From assembly GCA_905193395.1 (NCBI GenBank), contig CAJJOO010000032.1, positions 1-9,197 of the forward strand: 9,197 nucleotides of DNA. The letters run 5' to 3'. Below are positions 1-6,664 of this stretch, in pieces. The notes under the pieces were generated by a model. It worked only from the letters and a program-made list of their open reading frames with translations, did no database searches and was not told the DNA's origin. This stretch comes from an uncultured Porphyromonadaceae bacterium (GTDB lineage: Bacteria; Bacteroidota; Bacteroidia; Bacteroidales; Muribaculaceae). Position 1 is the first letter of the stretch. Each line of letters opens with the position of its first letter. The position numbers were made by a program, and so were the translations under genes.

Positions 1-1
1 C

Positions 2-1102
2 GCGGATTCCAGACCATTCGACGTGAGCCTGTGTATCTACGACATGGACACCCGCAGCATCGTGTTCCGCTCCGAACCCTGCGGCGCAGTCAGCGGCAAC
101 GAGCGCCTGGCACTCAGTTCCGAAAACAATCCCGACTTCGGCGCCTGTTTCAGCGGCAAGGCCGACGCCGTCTGGGAGGTGAATCCCGACAACGGACGCT
201 ACAATCTCACCGTCAGCCTCGACTATTCCTGCCACGCCAGTGCCGCCGGCACCAGATGGACGCGCTACTATGGAATCCTCACCATCGAGGGCCGCGAGGG
301 AACCACAGTGGATTTCTGTGCCGACGGCGACAACATTTTCTTCCGCAACATCGGCACCGTCACCCCCGACATCACCGAACCCGACAACACACTCTCGATC
401 AGTTCCATGGCCTGCGGCCGCAATACCGTGTGCGTCGGCTCGGCCACATCGCGCGACTCGACGCCGCTGCTTTCAGGCGGCAACACCTCCTGGGCCGGGC
501 ACGTGACAGCCGGAAAGGTCAGCGACTTCTCGTCCTGGGGCAGGCTGCGCGACGGCCGCTCGCTGCCGCATTTCTGCGCGCCCGGAGCCTACGTGGTGTC
601 GGGCGTAAGCCGCCACTTTCTCGAAGCCAACCCGTCGGAACTGGCCAAGGTATGCGCCGAGGTACCGGGCGCACCCGGACATTACTATATAGCCGAGTGC
701 GGCACGTCGATGGCCTCGCCACATGCCGCCGGAATATTCGCACTGTGGCTTCAGGCCGACCCATCGCTGTCAGCATCCGACCTGATTGACATCGCCACGA
801 CAACGGCGCAGCGCGGCTATCCCGACATTGCCGACCCGCGCTACGGCGCCGGAATGATTGACGCCCGCGCCGGCCTGGCCGAAGTTCTCCGGCGCGCCGG
901 GGTGGCCGCTCCCGACGTCGCCGTGGAACCGTTGGCACGCCGCATCAGCGGGCGCCTGGCGGTCGACGACCCCTCCGGAACGGTGACCTCCGTCGAAGTT
1001 ACCAACATCGCCGGGCGCCGCGTCGACCCGCGCAATCTGCCTACATCGCCTGTAATCGTAAGGCTGACCACAGATAGCGGAATTCACGTCTACAAACTGT
1101 AA
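2..1102 (+). CDS. Subtilisin-like (S8) serine protease, C-terminal part (5' truncated)
   Basis: The reading frame is open from base 2, so the GTG at 23 is an internal Val and the gene begins outside the window; 366 residues are visible. The S8 catalytic serine is seen in GTSMASPHAAG (Ser codon 707-709), preceded by the family's FSSWG and CAPGAYVVSG segments and followed by YGAGMIDARAGL, the usual end of the subtilisin fold. The catalytic Asp and His must lie upstream. Visible residues 1-115 are beta-rich and look like an accessory domain inserted between the His and Ser regions, as in several Bacteroidetes S8 proteases. The last 50 residues (VEVTNIAGRRV, then LPTSPVIVRLTTDSG, ending HVYKL) resemble a divergent Por/type IX secretion sorting domain. 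That would place the enzyme outside the cell, but this is inference. The AT-rich gap after the stop suggests it is the last gene of its transcript. The S8 family call is firm; substrate is unknown. Confidence 0.88.
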   Translation, partial: ADSRPFDVSLCIYDMDTRSIVFRSEPCGAVSGNERLALSSENNPDFGACFSGKADAVWEVNPDNGRYNLTVSLDYSCHASAAGTRWTRYYGILTIEGREGTTVDFCADGDNIFFRNIGTVTPDITEPDNTLSISSMACGRNTVCVGSATSRDSTPLLSGGNTSWAGHVTAGKVSDFSSWGRLRDGRSLPHFCAPGAYVVSGVSRHFLEANPSELAKVCAEVPGAPGHYYIAECGTSMASPHAAGIFALWLQADPSLSASDLIDIATTTAQRGYPDIADPRYGAGMIDARAGLAEVLRRAGVAAPDVAVEPLARRISGRLAVDDPSGTVTSVEVTNIAGRRVDPRNLPTSPVIVRLTTDSGIHVYKL

Positions 1103-1142
1103 ACCGAGGCCTTCCGGCAGACTTTTGACTTGATTTTTGCGT

Positions 1143-1163
1143 TTTTTTGAAAATTTCAAAAAA
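1143..1163. repeat. AT-rich palindrome upstream of the operon promoter
   Basis: TTTTTTGAAA (1143-1152) and TTTCAAAAAA (1154-1163) are perfect 10-nt inverted arms around a single central A. The palindrome ends 4 bp before the -33 element of the promoter that follows. Its position suits a regulator-binding site or an upstream A/T element; it could also help end transcription of the protease gene. A hairpin with a 1-nt centre would have to open several inner pairs, so a DNA site seems more natural. Function is inferred only. Confidence 0.45.
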
Positions 1164-1167
1164 GGCT

Positions 1168-1199
1168 TTTGGGAAAAAGCGGCAATTTGACTATCTTTG
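1168..1199 (+). promoter_or_regulatory. Bacteroidetes-type promoter of the five-gene operon
   Basis: The -7 element TATCTTTG (1192-1199) matches the Bacteroidetes consensus TAnnTTTG exactly, and the -33 element TTTG lies at 1168-1171, 20 bp upstream. Initiation would fall near 1204-1207, giving a leader of roughly 30 nt before the ATG at 1238. No other match to the consensus was noticed in this gap. Confidence 0.75.
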
Positions 1200-1237
1200 T
1201 TGTTTGAACGCATGCGCACGTATGCAGACACGGCGAG

Positions 1238-1879
1238 ATGGAACAATTGCTGTACATATTGCCCCGCGGGCTCGCAATCGGAGCCTTGATATCGGCACCT
1301 ATGGGGCCGATAGGGATGCTTATTATCCAGCGCACCCTCAGCAAGGGACGCCGCGCCGGCATGTTCACCGGCATAGGCGCCGCTCTGAGTGACCTCCTTT
1401 ACAGCCTCCTGACCGGTTTCGGTCTCAGTTTCATCACGGATTTCATCAACGAGCAGCAGCAGTGGCTGCAACTCATCGGCGGCATTGTTCTCGGCATTTT
1501 CGCCCTCTATCTTTTCCGCAAGAACCCCACCCGAACTCTCAAGACGGCCGACGGAACGCCAGCCACGAGTTACTGGGCCGATTTCGTGACCGGTTTCCTG
1601 CTGACGTTCTCCAACCCCCTGATTCTGTTCTTCATCGTGGGTCTGTTCGCGCGCTTCAACCTGATTCTGCCGGAATTCGGCATTCACCACTATATCTTCG
1701 TCTACATCTGCCTGCTGAGCGGCGCCCTGCTGTGGTGGTGGGGCGTGACCTGGCTGGTGAGCAGACTGCGCAAGCGCTTCAACGTGCGCTCGCTGTGGCT
1801 GGTGAACCGCATCGTGGCAATCCTGCTGATGGTGATGGGTGTTATCGGAATCACCATGGCCGTCATCGAACTTATATAA
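1238..1879 (+). CDS. LysE/RhtB-family exporter
   Basis: This 213-residue inner-membrane protein belongs to the LysE/RhtB superfamily, whose members export amino acids and related small metabolites by proton exchange. The signature region at residues 19-41 reads APMGPIG, then QRTLSKGRRAG, and is followed by TGIGAALSDLLYSLLTGFG, the Bacteroidetes version of the LysE N-terminal motif. Six hydrophobic segments are visible at about 5-30, 41-65, 74-93, 113-137, 149-175 and 188-212, with SNPLILFF in the fourth. The length is normal for the family. The ATG at 1238 was chosen because it precedes the first membrane segment directly and fits the promoter's expected leader. It is the first gene of the operon, 18 nt before the CBM9-like gene. 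The substrate cannot be read from sequence. Export of an amino acid produced by murein peptide breakdown is a context-based guess. Confidence 0.88.
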   Translation: MEQLLYILPRGLAIGALISAPMGPIGMLIIQRTLSKGRRAGMFTGIGAALSDLLYSLLTGFGLSFITDFINEQQQWLQLIGGIVLGIFALYLFRKNPTRTLKTADGTPATSYWADFVTGFLLTFSNPLILFFIVGLFARFNLILPEFGIHHYIFVYICLLSGALLWWWGVTWLVSRLRKRFNVRSLWLVNRIVAILLMVMGVIGITMAVIELI

Positions 1880-1897
1880 GACCTAAAACCGACCGAA

Positions 1898-2560
1898 ATG
1901 GAATCGCATACCCTGAACATACCTAGAATCGACGAACTGGACGTATTCACCGACCCGCAGGCCATCACCTCGCTGCTCGACGACAAGGGCGCGCGGCACG
2001 ACATCAGCCACGTAAACTGGCCCGACGTGACACCCTACCGCCCGAAAGCGACATTCGCCGTCGCCTATTCCCGCCAATATATATACATCGACTTCCTGGT
2101 GCGCTGCAACTATCTGCGGGCCGAGAACTACGCCGACCAAAGCCCCGTGAGCCAGGACTCGTGCGTGGAATTTTTCATCGACCCCGGCTGCGACGGCCAC
2201 TACTGGAACTTCGAGTTTAACTGTATCGGCGCGGTGAACGCCTCGCACCGCAGCGAGCGGAAGCACCCCACGCGCCTCACTTCCGAACAGATTTCCACCA
2301 TCCGCCGATACCCCTCGTGCGGCACACGGCCGTTCAAGGAAATCGAAGGCCTGTTCACCTGGAGCATCCTCGTGGCCATCCCGCTGGAACTGATGGGCCT
2401 CGACGCCGACAACATGCCCGAGCACGCCCGCGCCAATTTCTACAAATGCGCCTCGGCCACATCCGAACCCCACTACCTGTCGTGGAATCCCATCCACACG
2501 ACACACCCCGACTTCCACCGGCCCGACTTCTTCGGGAAAATAGACTTCAACCGCGACTGA
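1898..2560 (+). CDS. CBM9-like (DOMON-type) carbohydrate-binding family protein, no signal peptide
   Basis: This 220-residue protein consists of a single domain resembling the family 9 carbohydrate-binding-like proteins of Bacteroidetes. Recognisable parts are a beta-strand YIYIDFLVRC (61-70), the core DSCVEFFIDP (87-96), YWNFEFNCIGAVN (102-114) and a C-terminal block, SWNPIH then HPDFHRPDFFGKIDF (195-217). Aromatic residues and Asp/Glu in such blocks often bind sugar in true CBM9 domains. No signal peptide or membrane segment is visible at the N-terminus, so the protein appears cytosolic, which is unusual for a polysaccharide-binding module; no catalytic domain is attached. It sits 18 nt after the exporter gene and 22 nt before the transglutaminase-like gene, consistent with co-transcription. 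The domain assignment is fairly secure. The ligand, possibly an amino sugar or muropeptide given the neighbours, is speculation. Confidence 0.8.
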   Translation: MESHTLNIPRIDELDVFTDPQAITSLLDDKGARHDISHVNWPDVTPYRPKATFAVAYSRQYIYIDFLVRCNYLRAENYADQSPVSQDSCVEFFIDPGCDGHYWNFEFNCIGAVNASHRSERKHPTRLTSEQISTIRRYPSCGTRPFKEIEGLFTWSILVAIPLELMGLDADNMPEHARANFYKCASATSEPHYLSWNPIHTTHPDFHRPDFFGKIDFNRD

Positions 2561-2582
2561 CACCCTCACACCCGGATAAACC

Positions 2583-3914
2583 ATGAAAACAACTATCTTG
2601 CTGACAACCCTCGCCTGCCTGGCAGCCGCCGAAGCCGCGGCCACCACCCCGGCATGGCTCGAAACCGACTCGGCAGCAGCCATCGAGACCCGCATCCGCC
2701 GCGACTTTCCCTACACGGTGGAACAGTTCAAAGAGATTGCGGCCGCCTGCGACAGCACGCTCACACCGCACGCCATCGACGAACTGATCGACGACAGATT
2801 TGTCGAGACCCTTGTGATTGACGACACGGTGCGCGTATTCCGCAAGGCGCTGCGGAATCTGTATCTCCTTGACCCCGCACGGAACGAGGGCTGGCGCCAC
2901 CGCGGTGCCGACCCGGGCGAAGTGAGGCTGAGTTACGTAGACTCGGTGCTCGACTGCAAAGCCGGCCGCAACCCCATGGGCGGTGCCCACCGTGTCACCT
3001 ACCGTTTCATCGTCCAGGTTCCGAACCACGATGCAATCCAGGGCGACACATTGCGCATCTGGATGCCCTACCCCCTTGCCTCCGACCGCCAGGACAACAT
3101 CCGACTGCTCGAGACCAGCCACTCCACCTACACGATGAGCGACGGACGCTCGGTCCACAACACCATATATTTCGAGGTTCCGGTGGGCGCCGCGGGCGAC
3201 ACGACGACGGTAAGTTACACCGCGACGTTCGACAACCACGGCCAGTATTTCCCGGAAGAAGAAATCATGTCGGCCATTAAACCCTATGACACGACAAGCG
3301 AAGTCTACCGCCGCTACACGCGGATGGACGAGCCGCATATCGCCGACCTCTCGCAGATGGCCCGCGCCATTGCCGACGGCGAGACCAATCCCTACCTGAT
3401 CTCCCGAAAGATTCTGAACTACATATCCCGCTATCCCTGGGCGGGGGCACGCGAATACAGCACCCTGGAATGTATTCCCGAATATGTGATACGCGAGGGC
3501 CACGGCGACTGCGGCCAGGTGTCGCTGCTCTACATCAGCATGATGCGCTCGCTGGGCATACCCGCACGCTGGGAAAGCGGCTGGATGCTGCATCCGGGAG
3601 AAAAGAACTATCACGACTGGGCCGAGGTATACTTCGAGGGCGTGGGCTGGGTTCCTGTCGACGCCTCGTTCGGCCGCCTGAGCGCGTCGGAGAATCCGGA
3701 CGTGGTCTATTTCTACAACCAGGGCATGGATGCCCACCGTTTCGCCTCTAACCTCGGGGTCTGCGGCGAACTTTATCCGGCCAAACGCTATGTTCGCTCC
3801 GAGACCGTGGATTTCCAGGCCGGCGAGGTCGAGACAAGCCGCGGAAACCTGTTCTATCCCGCCTGGGACAGCACATTCGACATCATATCAATAATCCCGA
3901 TTGAGACAAAATGA
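2583..3914 (+). CDS. Exported transglutaminase-like (papain-fold) protein
   Basis: This 443-residue protein has an N-terminal Sec signal peptide (MKTTILLTTLACLAAAEAAA, probable cleavage around residues 18-20), so it should be periplasmic or outer-membrane associated. The C-terminal half holds a transglutaminase-like core: Cys310 in EGHGDCGQVSLLY, His344 in NYHDWAEVYF and Asp360 in GWVPVDASFG form the expected Cys-His-Asp triad, with conserved LGIPARWESGW between them. Residues about 30-250 form a beta-rich N-terminal region (for example YRFIVQVPN at 140-148 and FEVPVGA at 197-203) that I do not assign to a family. Proteins of this fold may crosslink or, more often in bacteria, hydrolyse peptide or amide bonds. 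The gene overlaps the downstream NlpC/P60 gene by ATGA (3911-3914), implying translational coupling and a linked role in murein peptide processing. Exact reaction unknown. Confidence 0.88.
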   Translation: MKTTILLTTLACLAAAEAAATTPAWLETDSAAAIETRIRRDFPYTVEQFKEIAAACDSTLTPHAIDELIDDRFVETLVIDDTVRVFRKALRNLYLLDPARNEGWRHRGADPGEVRLSYVDSVLDCKAGRNPMGGAHRVTYRFIVQVPNHDAIQGDTLRIWMPYPLASDRQDNIRLLETSHSTYTMSDGRSVHNTIYFEVPVGAAGDTTTVSYTATFDNHGQYFPEEEIMSAIKPYDTTSEVYRRYTRMDEPHIADLSQMARAIADGETNPYLISRKILNYISRYPWAGAREYSTLECIPEYVIREGHGDCGQVSLLYISMMRSLGIPARWESGWMLHPGEKNYHDWAEVYFEGVGWVPVDASFGRLSASENPDVVYFYNQGMDAHRFASNLGVCGELYPAKRYVRSETVDFQAGEVETSRGNLFYPAWDSTFDIISIIPIETK

Positions 3915-5077
3915 AACGCAGCAGCATCTTGACAATACTTGCGGCCGCCGCAGTGGCCGCCTCGGCACAGACCGACGGCATTATCGCCGCCGTGAAATCG
4001 CAGGTCGCACCCGACGCACGCCAGGAAGTGTTTGAAGTGACACTGGCCGACGGCGTGCTCCGAGGCAAGGTGAGCGACATGGCAAACCTGTGGATTCTGA
4101 CAGACTCGCTTGACGCCGCCGGGGTTGAATATGTCGACTCAGTGGAGGTGTTCGGCTACGATTCCTGGGCCCTGGTGCGGATTCCGGTGGCGACACTGCG
4201 CACCCGCCCGGCCCATTCGGCCGAGGTGGCCACGCAGGCCGTGATGGGCACCCCCGTGCGTGTCCTCGAGACCACCGACGAATGGATGCGCGTCCAGACA
4301 CCCGACCACTATATAGCCTGGGTGCCCGACTCGTCGGTCTCGCCCCGGGATTCAGAATCGCTCCTTGAATGGCAGAGCGACAGCACACGCCTGACGGTAA
4401 TCACCATGACCGAGCCGCGCGCCTATGCCGACCCGACGGGGACTTCGCCGCGCGATGTGGTGTCGCAACTGGTGCTTAACGCCGTAGTCGAAGCCGTTCC
4501 CGATACCCCGGTGACAAACGGCCGGCGGATGATAAAACTGCCCGACGGACAGACGGCCTGGGCCGACGCCGAAGTGTTCCAACCGATTACGGAATGGGCA
4601 TCGCAACCTTTCGACGCCGAGAGAATCATGCTGACGGCCCACACCATGATGGGTTCGCCCTATCTGTGGGGCGGCACGTCGAGCAAAAGCGTCGACTGCT
4701 CGGGCCTGGTGAAAATCAGTTATCTGAGCAACGGCATCATCCTGCTGCGCGACGCCTCGCAGCAGGCGCGCACGGGCCATCAACTGGACCCCGAGGACAT
4801 CGGCGCCATGGAAAAGGGCGACCTGCTGTTCTTCGGCAACCGTGAGACGGGCCGCGTGACCCATGTGGCAATCTACGACAGCGACGGCATGTTCATCCAC
4901 TCGTCGGGACTGGTACGCCGCAACAGCCTGGACCGCGAGTCGCCGCTGTACCTCTACTCGCCGCTGAGCGCCACACGCATCTATGATTCCATGGACGACG
5001 AGAACATCCGTCCGGTGAGCGAAAGCTGGTACTTTGCCGCGCAACCCGCCACCGAAATAATAATAGTAGAAGATTAA
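3911..5077 (+). CDS. SH3b-NlpC/P60 murein peptide endopeptidase (YkfC-like, gamma-D-glutamyl-diamino acid type)
   Basis: This 388-residue exported cysteine peptidase most likely cuts between gamma-D-Glu and the diamino acid of murein peptides, releasing L-Ala-D-Glu. A Sec signal peptide is visible (MKRSSILTILAAAAVAASA, cleavage before Gln20). Two bacterial SH3-like regions follow at about 82-143 and 158-226; the first contains LRTRP, then GTPVRVLETTDEWMRV and YIAWVP. The NlpC/P60 domain spans about 235-345: MGSPYLWGGTSSKSVDCSG carries the nucleophile Cys263, THVAIY carries His318, and MFIHSSG gives His330 as the third residue. This architecture matches YkfC and 'dipeptidyl-peptidase VI' proteins of Bacteroides. 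The start overlaps the upstream stop (ATGA), and the dipeptide epimerase gene follows after 34 nt, which is the partner expected for this specificity. Family certain; specificity is inferred from architecture and neighbour. Confidence 0.92.
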   Translation: MKRSSILTILAAAAVAASAQTDGIIAAVKSQVAPDARQEVFEVTLADGVLRGKVSDMANLWILTDSLDAAGVEYVDSVEVFGYDSWALVRIPVATLRTRPAHSAEVATQAVMGTPVRVLETTDEWMRVQTPDHYIAWVPDSSVSPRDSESLLEWQSDSTRLTVITMTEPRAYADPTGTSPRDVVSQLVLNAVVEAVPDTPVTNGRRMIKLPDGQTAWADAEVFQPITEWASQPFDAERIMLTAHTMMGSPYLWGGTSSKSVDCSGLVKISYLSNGIILLRDASQQARTGHQLDPEDIGAMEKGDLLFFGNRETGRVTHVAIYDSDGMFIHSSGLVRRNSLDRESPLYLYSPLSATRIYDSMDDENIRPVSESWYFAAQPATEIIIVED

Positions 5078-5111
5078 AAAGAAACCAATCAAATACCCAA
5101 CACAGCATACT

Positions 5112-6245
5112 ATGAACCGCAGAAACTTTCTCCGCACCTCGGCCCTGGGCCTTGCCATGGCCGCCACCTCACCCCTGAGCCTCTCGGCCACGGACAGCCC
5201 CACGCGCCCGACCACCCGCAGCGGACGCCTGAACCTGACATTCGAGCCATACGAACTGAAACTGCGCCACGCATTCAACCTGGCGCGGTCGCAGCGCACC
5301 ACCACCCCCGACGTGCAGGTGCGCATAGAATACGACGGCGTCACGGGCTACGGCGAGGCGTCCATGCCGCCCTATCTGGGCGAGAACGTGGAGAGCGTGT
5401 GCAAGTTCCTGTCATCACTGGACCTGGGCCAGTTTGCCGATCCGTTCCGCATCGAAGATATCCACGAATACATGGACAGCGTTGCCCCGGCCAACCGCGC
5501 GGCGAAGGCCTCGGTCGACATCGCGCTGCACGACCTGACGGGCAAAATAATGGGCCAGCCCTGGTACAAAATCTGGGGTCTGAACCCCGAGAAGGCGCCG
5601 AACACCTCGTTCACCATCAGTTACGACGCCGACCCGACGGAAATGGCCGCCAAGATAGCCGAGACGGCGCCGTTCAAGGTGGTGAAGGTTAAGATGGGCG
5701 TGGGCCACGACAAGGAGACTGTCGAGGCACTGCGACGCGTGAGCGACGTGGCCATCTGTGTCGACGCCAACCAGGGATGGACCGACAAGGAGCAGGCCCT
5801 GGAAATGTGCGAATGGCTTGCGGAGCGCAACTGTCTGTTCGTGGAGCAGCCGATGCCGAAGGAAATGATTGAAGAGACGGCGTGGGTGCGCGAGCGCTCG
5901 CCGCTGCCCCTGATAGCCGACGAGTTCATGCAGCGACTGCCCGACGTGAAGCGTGCGGCCGAGGCATACGACGGCATCAACATCAAACTGATGAAGAGCA
6001 CGGGCATGCACGAGGCGTACAAGATGGCGACGCTGGCACGCGCGCTGGGCATGAAGGTGATGCTGGGCTGCATGACCGAGACCTCGTGTGCCGTGACGGC
6101 CGCAGCGCAACTGTCGCCGATGGTAGACTGGGCCGATCTGGACGGCAACCTGCTGATAGCCAACGACCGTTTTGACGGCATAAAGATAGTTGACGGCAAG
6201 GTGACGATACCGGACCGTCCGGGCATCGGCGTGGAATTGCTGTAA
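5112..6245 (+). CDS. Dipeptide epimerase (L-Ala-D/L-Glu type, enolase superfamily) with twin-arginine-like signal
   Basis: This 377-residue enzyme belongs to the muconate-lactonising subgroup of the enolase superfamily and probably epimerises L-Ala-D-Glu to L-Ala-L-Glu. Visible hallmarks are the KxK acid-base pair (Lys192 and Lys194 in VKVKMG), metal ligands Asp218 (CVDANQGW), Glu245 (FVEQPMPKE) and Asp270 (IADEF), the opposite base Lys293 (GINIKLMK), and the DLDGN block (342-346) whose DxD is characteristic of dipeptide epimerases. The capping domain carries YGEASMPPYLGEN. Before it, residues 1-26 read NRRNFLRTSALGLAMAATS and end near LSLSA. This is a twin-arginine-type export signal, whereas the classic YkfB and YcjG enzymes are cytosolic. 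It is the last gene of the operon; I see no strong terminator after it. Bacteroides homologues may prefer other dipeptides, so substrate identity is less sure than the family. Confidence 0.92.
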   Translation: MNRRNFLRTSALGLAMAATSPLSLSATDSPTRPTTRSGRLNLTFEPYELKLRHAFNLARSQRTTTPDVQVRIEYDGVTGYGEASMPPYLGENVESVCKFLSSLDLGQFADPFRIEDIHEYMDSVAPANRAAKASVDIALHDLTGKIMGQPWYKIWGLNPEKAPNTSFTISYDADPTEMAAKIAETAPFKVVKVKMGVGHDKETVEALRRVSDVAICVDANQGWTDKEQALEMCEWLAERNCLFVEQPMPKEMIEETAWVRERSPLPLIADEFMQRLPDVKRAAEAYDGINIKLMKSTGMHEAYKMATLARALGMKVMLGCMTETSCAVTAAAQLSPMVDWADLDGNLLIANDRFDGIKIVDGKVTIPDRPGIGVELL

Positions 6246-6305
6246 GAGCCGGACGCGGCGAGAGCCCTTCCAATAATAAAAAAGCGAGAGGCGCGGGGCA
6301 AAAAT

Positions 6306-6337
6306 TTGCACGAATTAAAAAATATTCTTAACTTTGC
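6306..6337 (+). promoter_or_regulatory. Bacteroidetes-type promoter of rpmH
   Basis: The -7 element TAACTTTG (6330-6337) fits TAnnTTTG exactly, and a -33 TTTG at 6306-6309 lies 20 bp upstream, the same spacing as the operon promoter at 1168-1199. An A-rich stretch precedes it. The predicted leader to the ATG at 6381 is about 35-40 nt. Confidence 0.78.
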
Positions 6338-6380
6338 CCCTCGAATTGTCGAACAATAACAAAAACTAAAATATAAGGCA

Positions 6381-6536
6381 ATGAAACGTACATTCCAACC
6401 CTCCAACCGCAAGCGCGTGAACAAGCACGGCTTCCGCGAGCGTATGTCGACCCCCGACGGCCGCAAGGTACTTGCCCGCCGCCGCGCCAAGGGCCGCGCC
6501 CGCCTGACCGTATCCGATTCGATTGCCCACAAGTAA
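6381..6536 (+). CDS. rpmH: Large ribosomal subunit protein bL34
   Basis: A 51-residue, strongly basic protein beginning [21 protein letters not shown] and containing [17 protein letters not shown], the near-invariant bL34 sequence; it ends [10 protein letters not shown]. bL34 is a small protein of the 50S subunit that packs against 23S rRNA. The full length is normal for Bacteroidetes. The gene has its own promoter, an AAGG-like sequence just before the ATG, and a hairpin terminator 17 nt after the stop. The usual partner genes rnpA, yidC and dnaA are not next to it here, so it appears to be transcribed alone. Confidence 0.97.
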   Translation: MKRTFQPSNRKRVNKHGFRERMSTPDGRKVLARRRAKGRARLTVSDSIAHK

Positions 6537-6553
6537 TCGAAACCGACGGATAC

Positions 6554-6595
6554 CGCAACGGGGCTGCAACTCGAAAGAGTCGCAGCCCCGTTGCG
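6554..6595. terminator. Hairpin terminator between rpmH and the converging lipoprotein gene
   Basis: Arms 6554-6572 and 6577-6595 pair over 19 positions with a single A-C mismatch (6568 with 6581) around a GAAA tetraloop (6573-6576). The stem core is GGGGCTGC paired with GCAGCCCC. No long T-run follows on either strand, which is common for Bacteroidetes terminators. It lies between convergent genes, so it could stop transcription from both sides. Confidence 0.8.
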
Positions 6596-6657
6596 TTGTC
6601 AGAGGGGTGACGAAACGCTGTCAAACGTAAAGGCGTTGCATTGTCAGAGGGGTGACG
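6590..6657. repeat. Pair of 23-nt direct repeats, 45-nt period
   Basis: Copy 1 (6590-6612) and copy 2 (6635-6657) share GTTGC, then G or A, then TTGTCAGAGGGGTGACG: 22 of 23 positions are identical. Copy 1 begins inside the right arm of the rpmH terminator. Each copy can fold as a small stem (GTCA with TGAC, extended by wobble pairs) with a GAGGGG loop, and the spacer between copies has its own AACGC/GCGTT pairing (6614-6618 with 6633-6637). The second copy ends 8 nt from the lipoprotein stop codon. It looks like a small interspersed intergenic repeat; function unknown. Confidence 0.7.
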
Positions 6658-6664
6658 GAGCGAG

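Noticed and set aside
23..25. GTG as the start codon of the S8 protease
   Set aside because: The frame is open to the window edge, and the protein shown lacks the catalytic Asp and His, so the real start is upstream of the window.
2547..3737. Long minus-strand open frame of 396 codons opposite the transglutaminase-like gene
   Set aside because: Low-complexity His/Arg/Val-rich product with no recognisable domain, fully antisense to a clear gene; a by-product of high GC content. The same applies to 770-1690, 1883-2695, 4352-5344, 5415-6311 and 5621-6532 on the minus strand, and to 7964-8821 on the plus strand.
6246..6300. Terminator right after the epimerase gene
   Set aside because: Only a 4-bp GCCG/CGGC stem is possible with no good T-run, too weak to call.
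6381..6536. rpmH as a sign of the replication origin
   Set aside because: No dnaA, rnpA, yidC or DnaA-box cluster nearby; in this group rpmH need not be at the origin.
6590..6657. CRISPR array
   Set aside because: There are only two copies, the period and repeat length do not fit a repeat-spacer array, copy 1 overlaps a terminator, and there are no cas genes.
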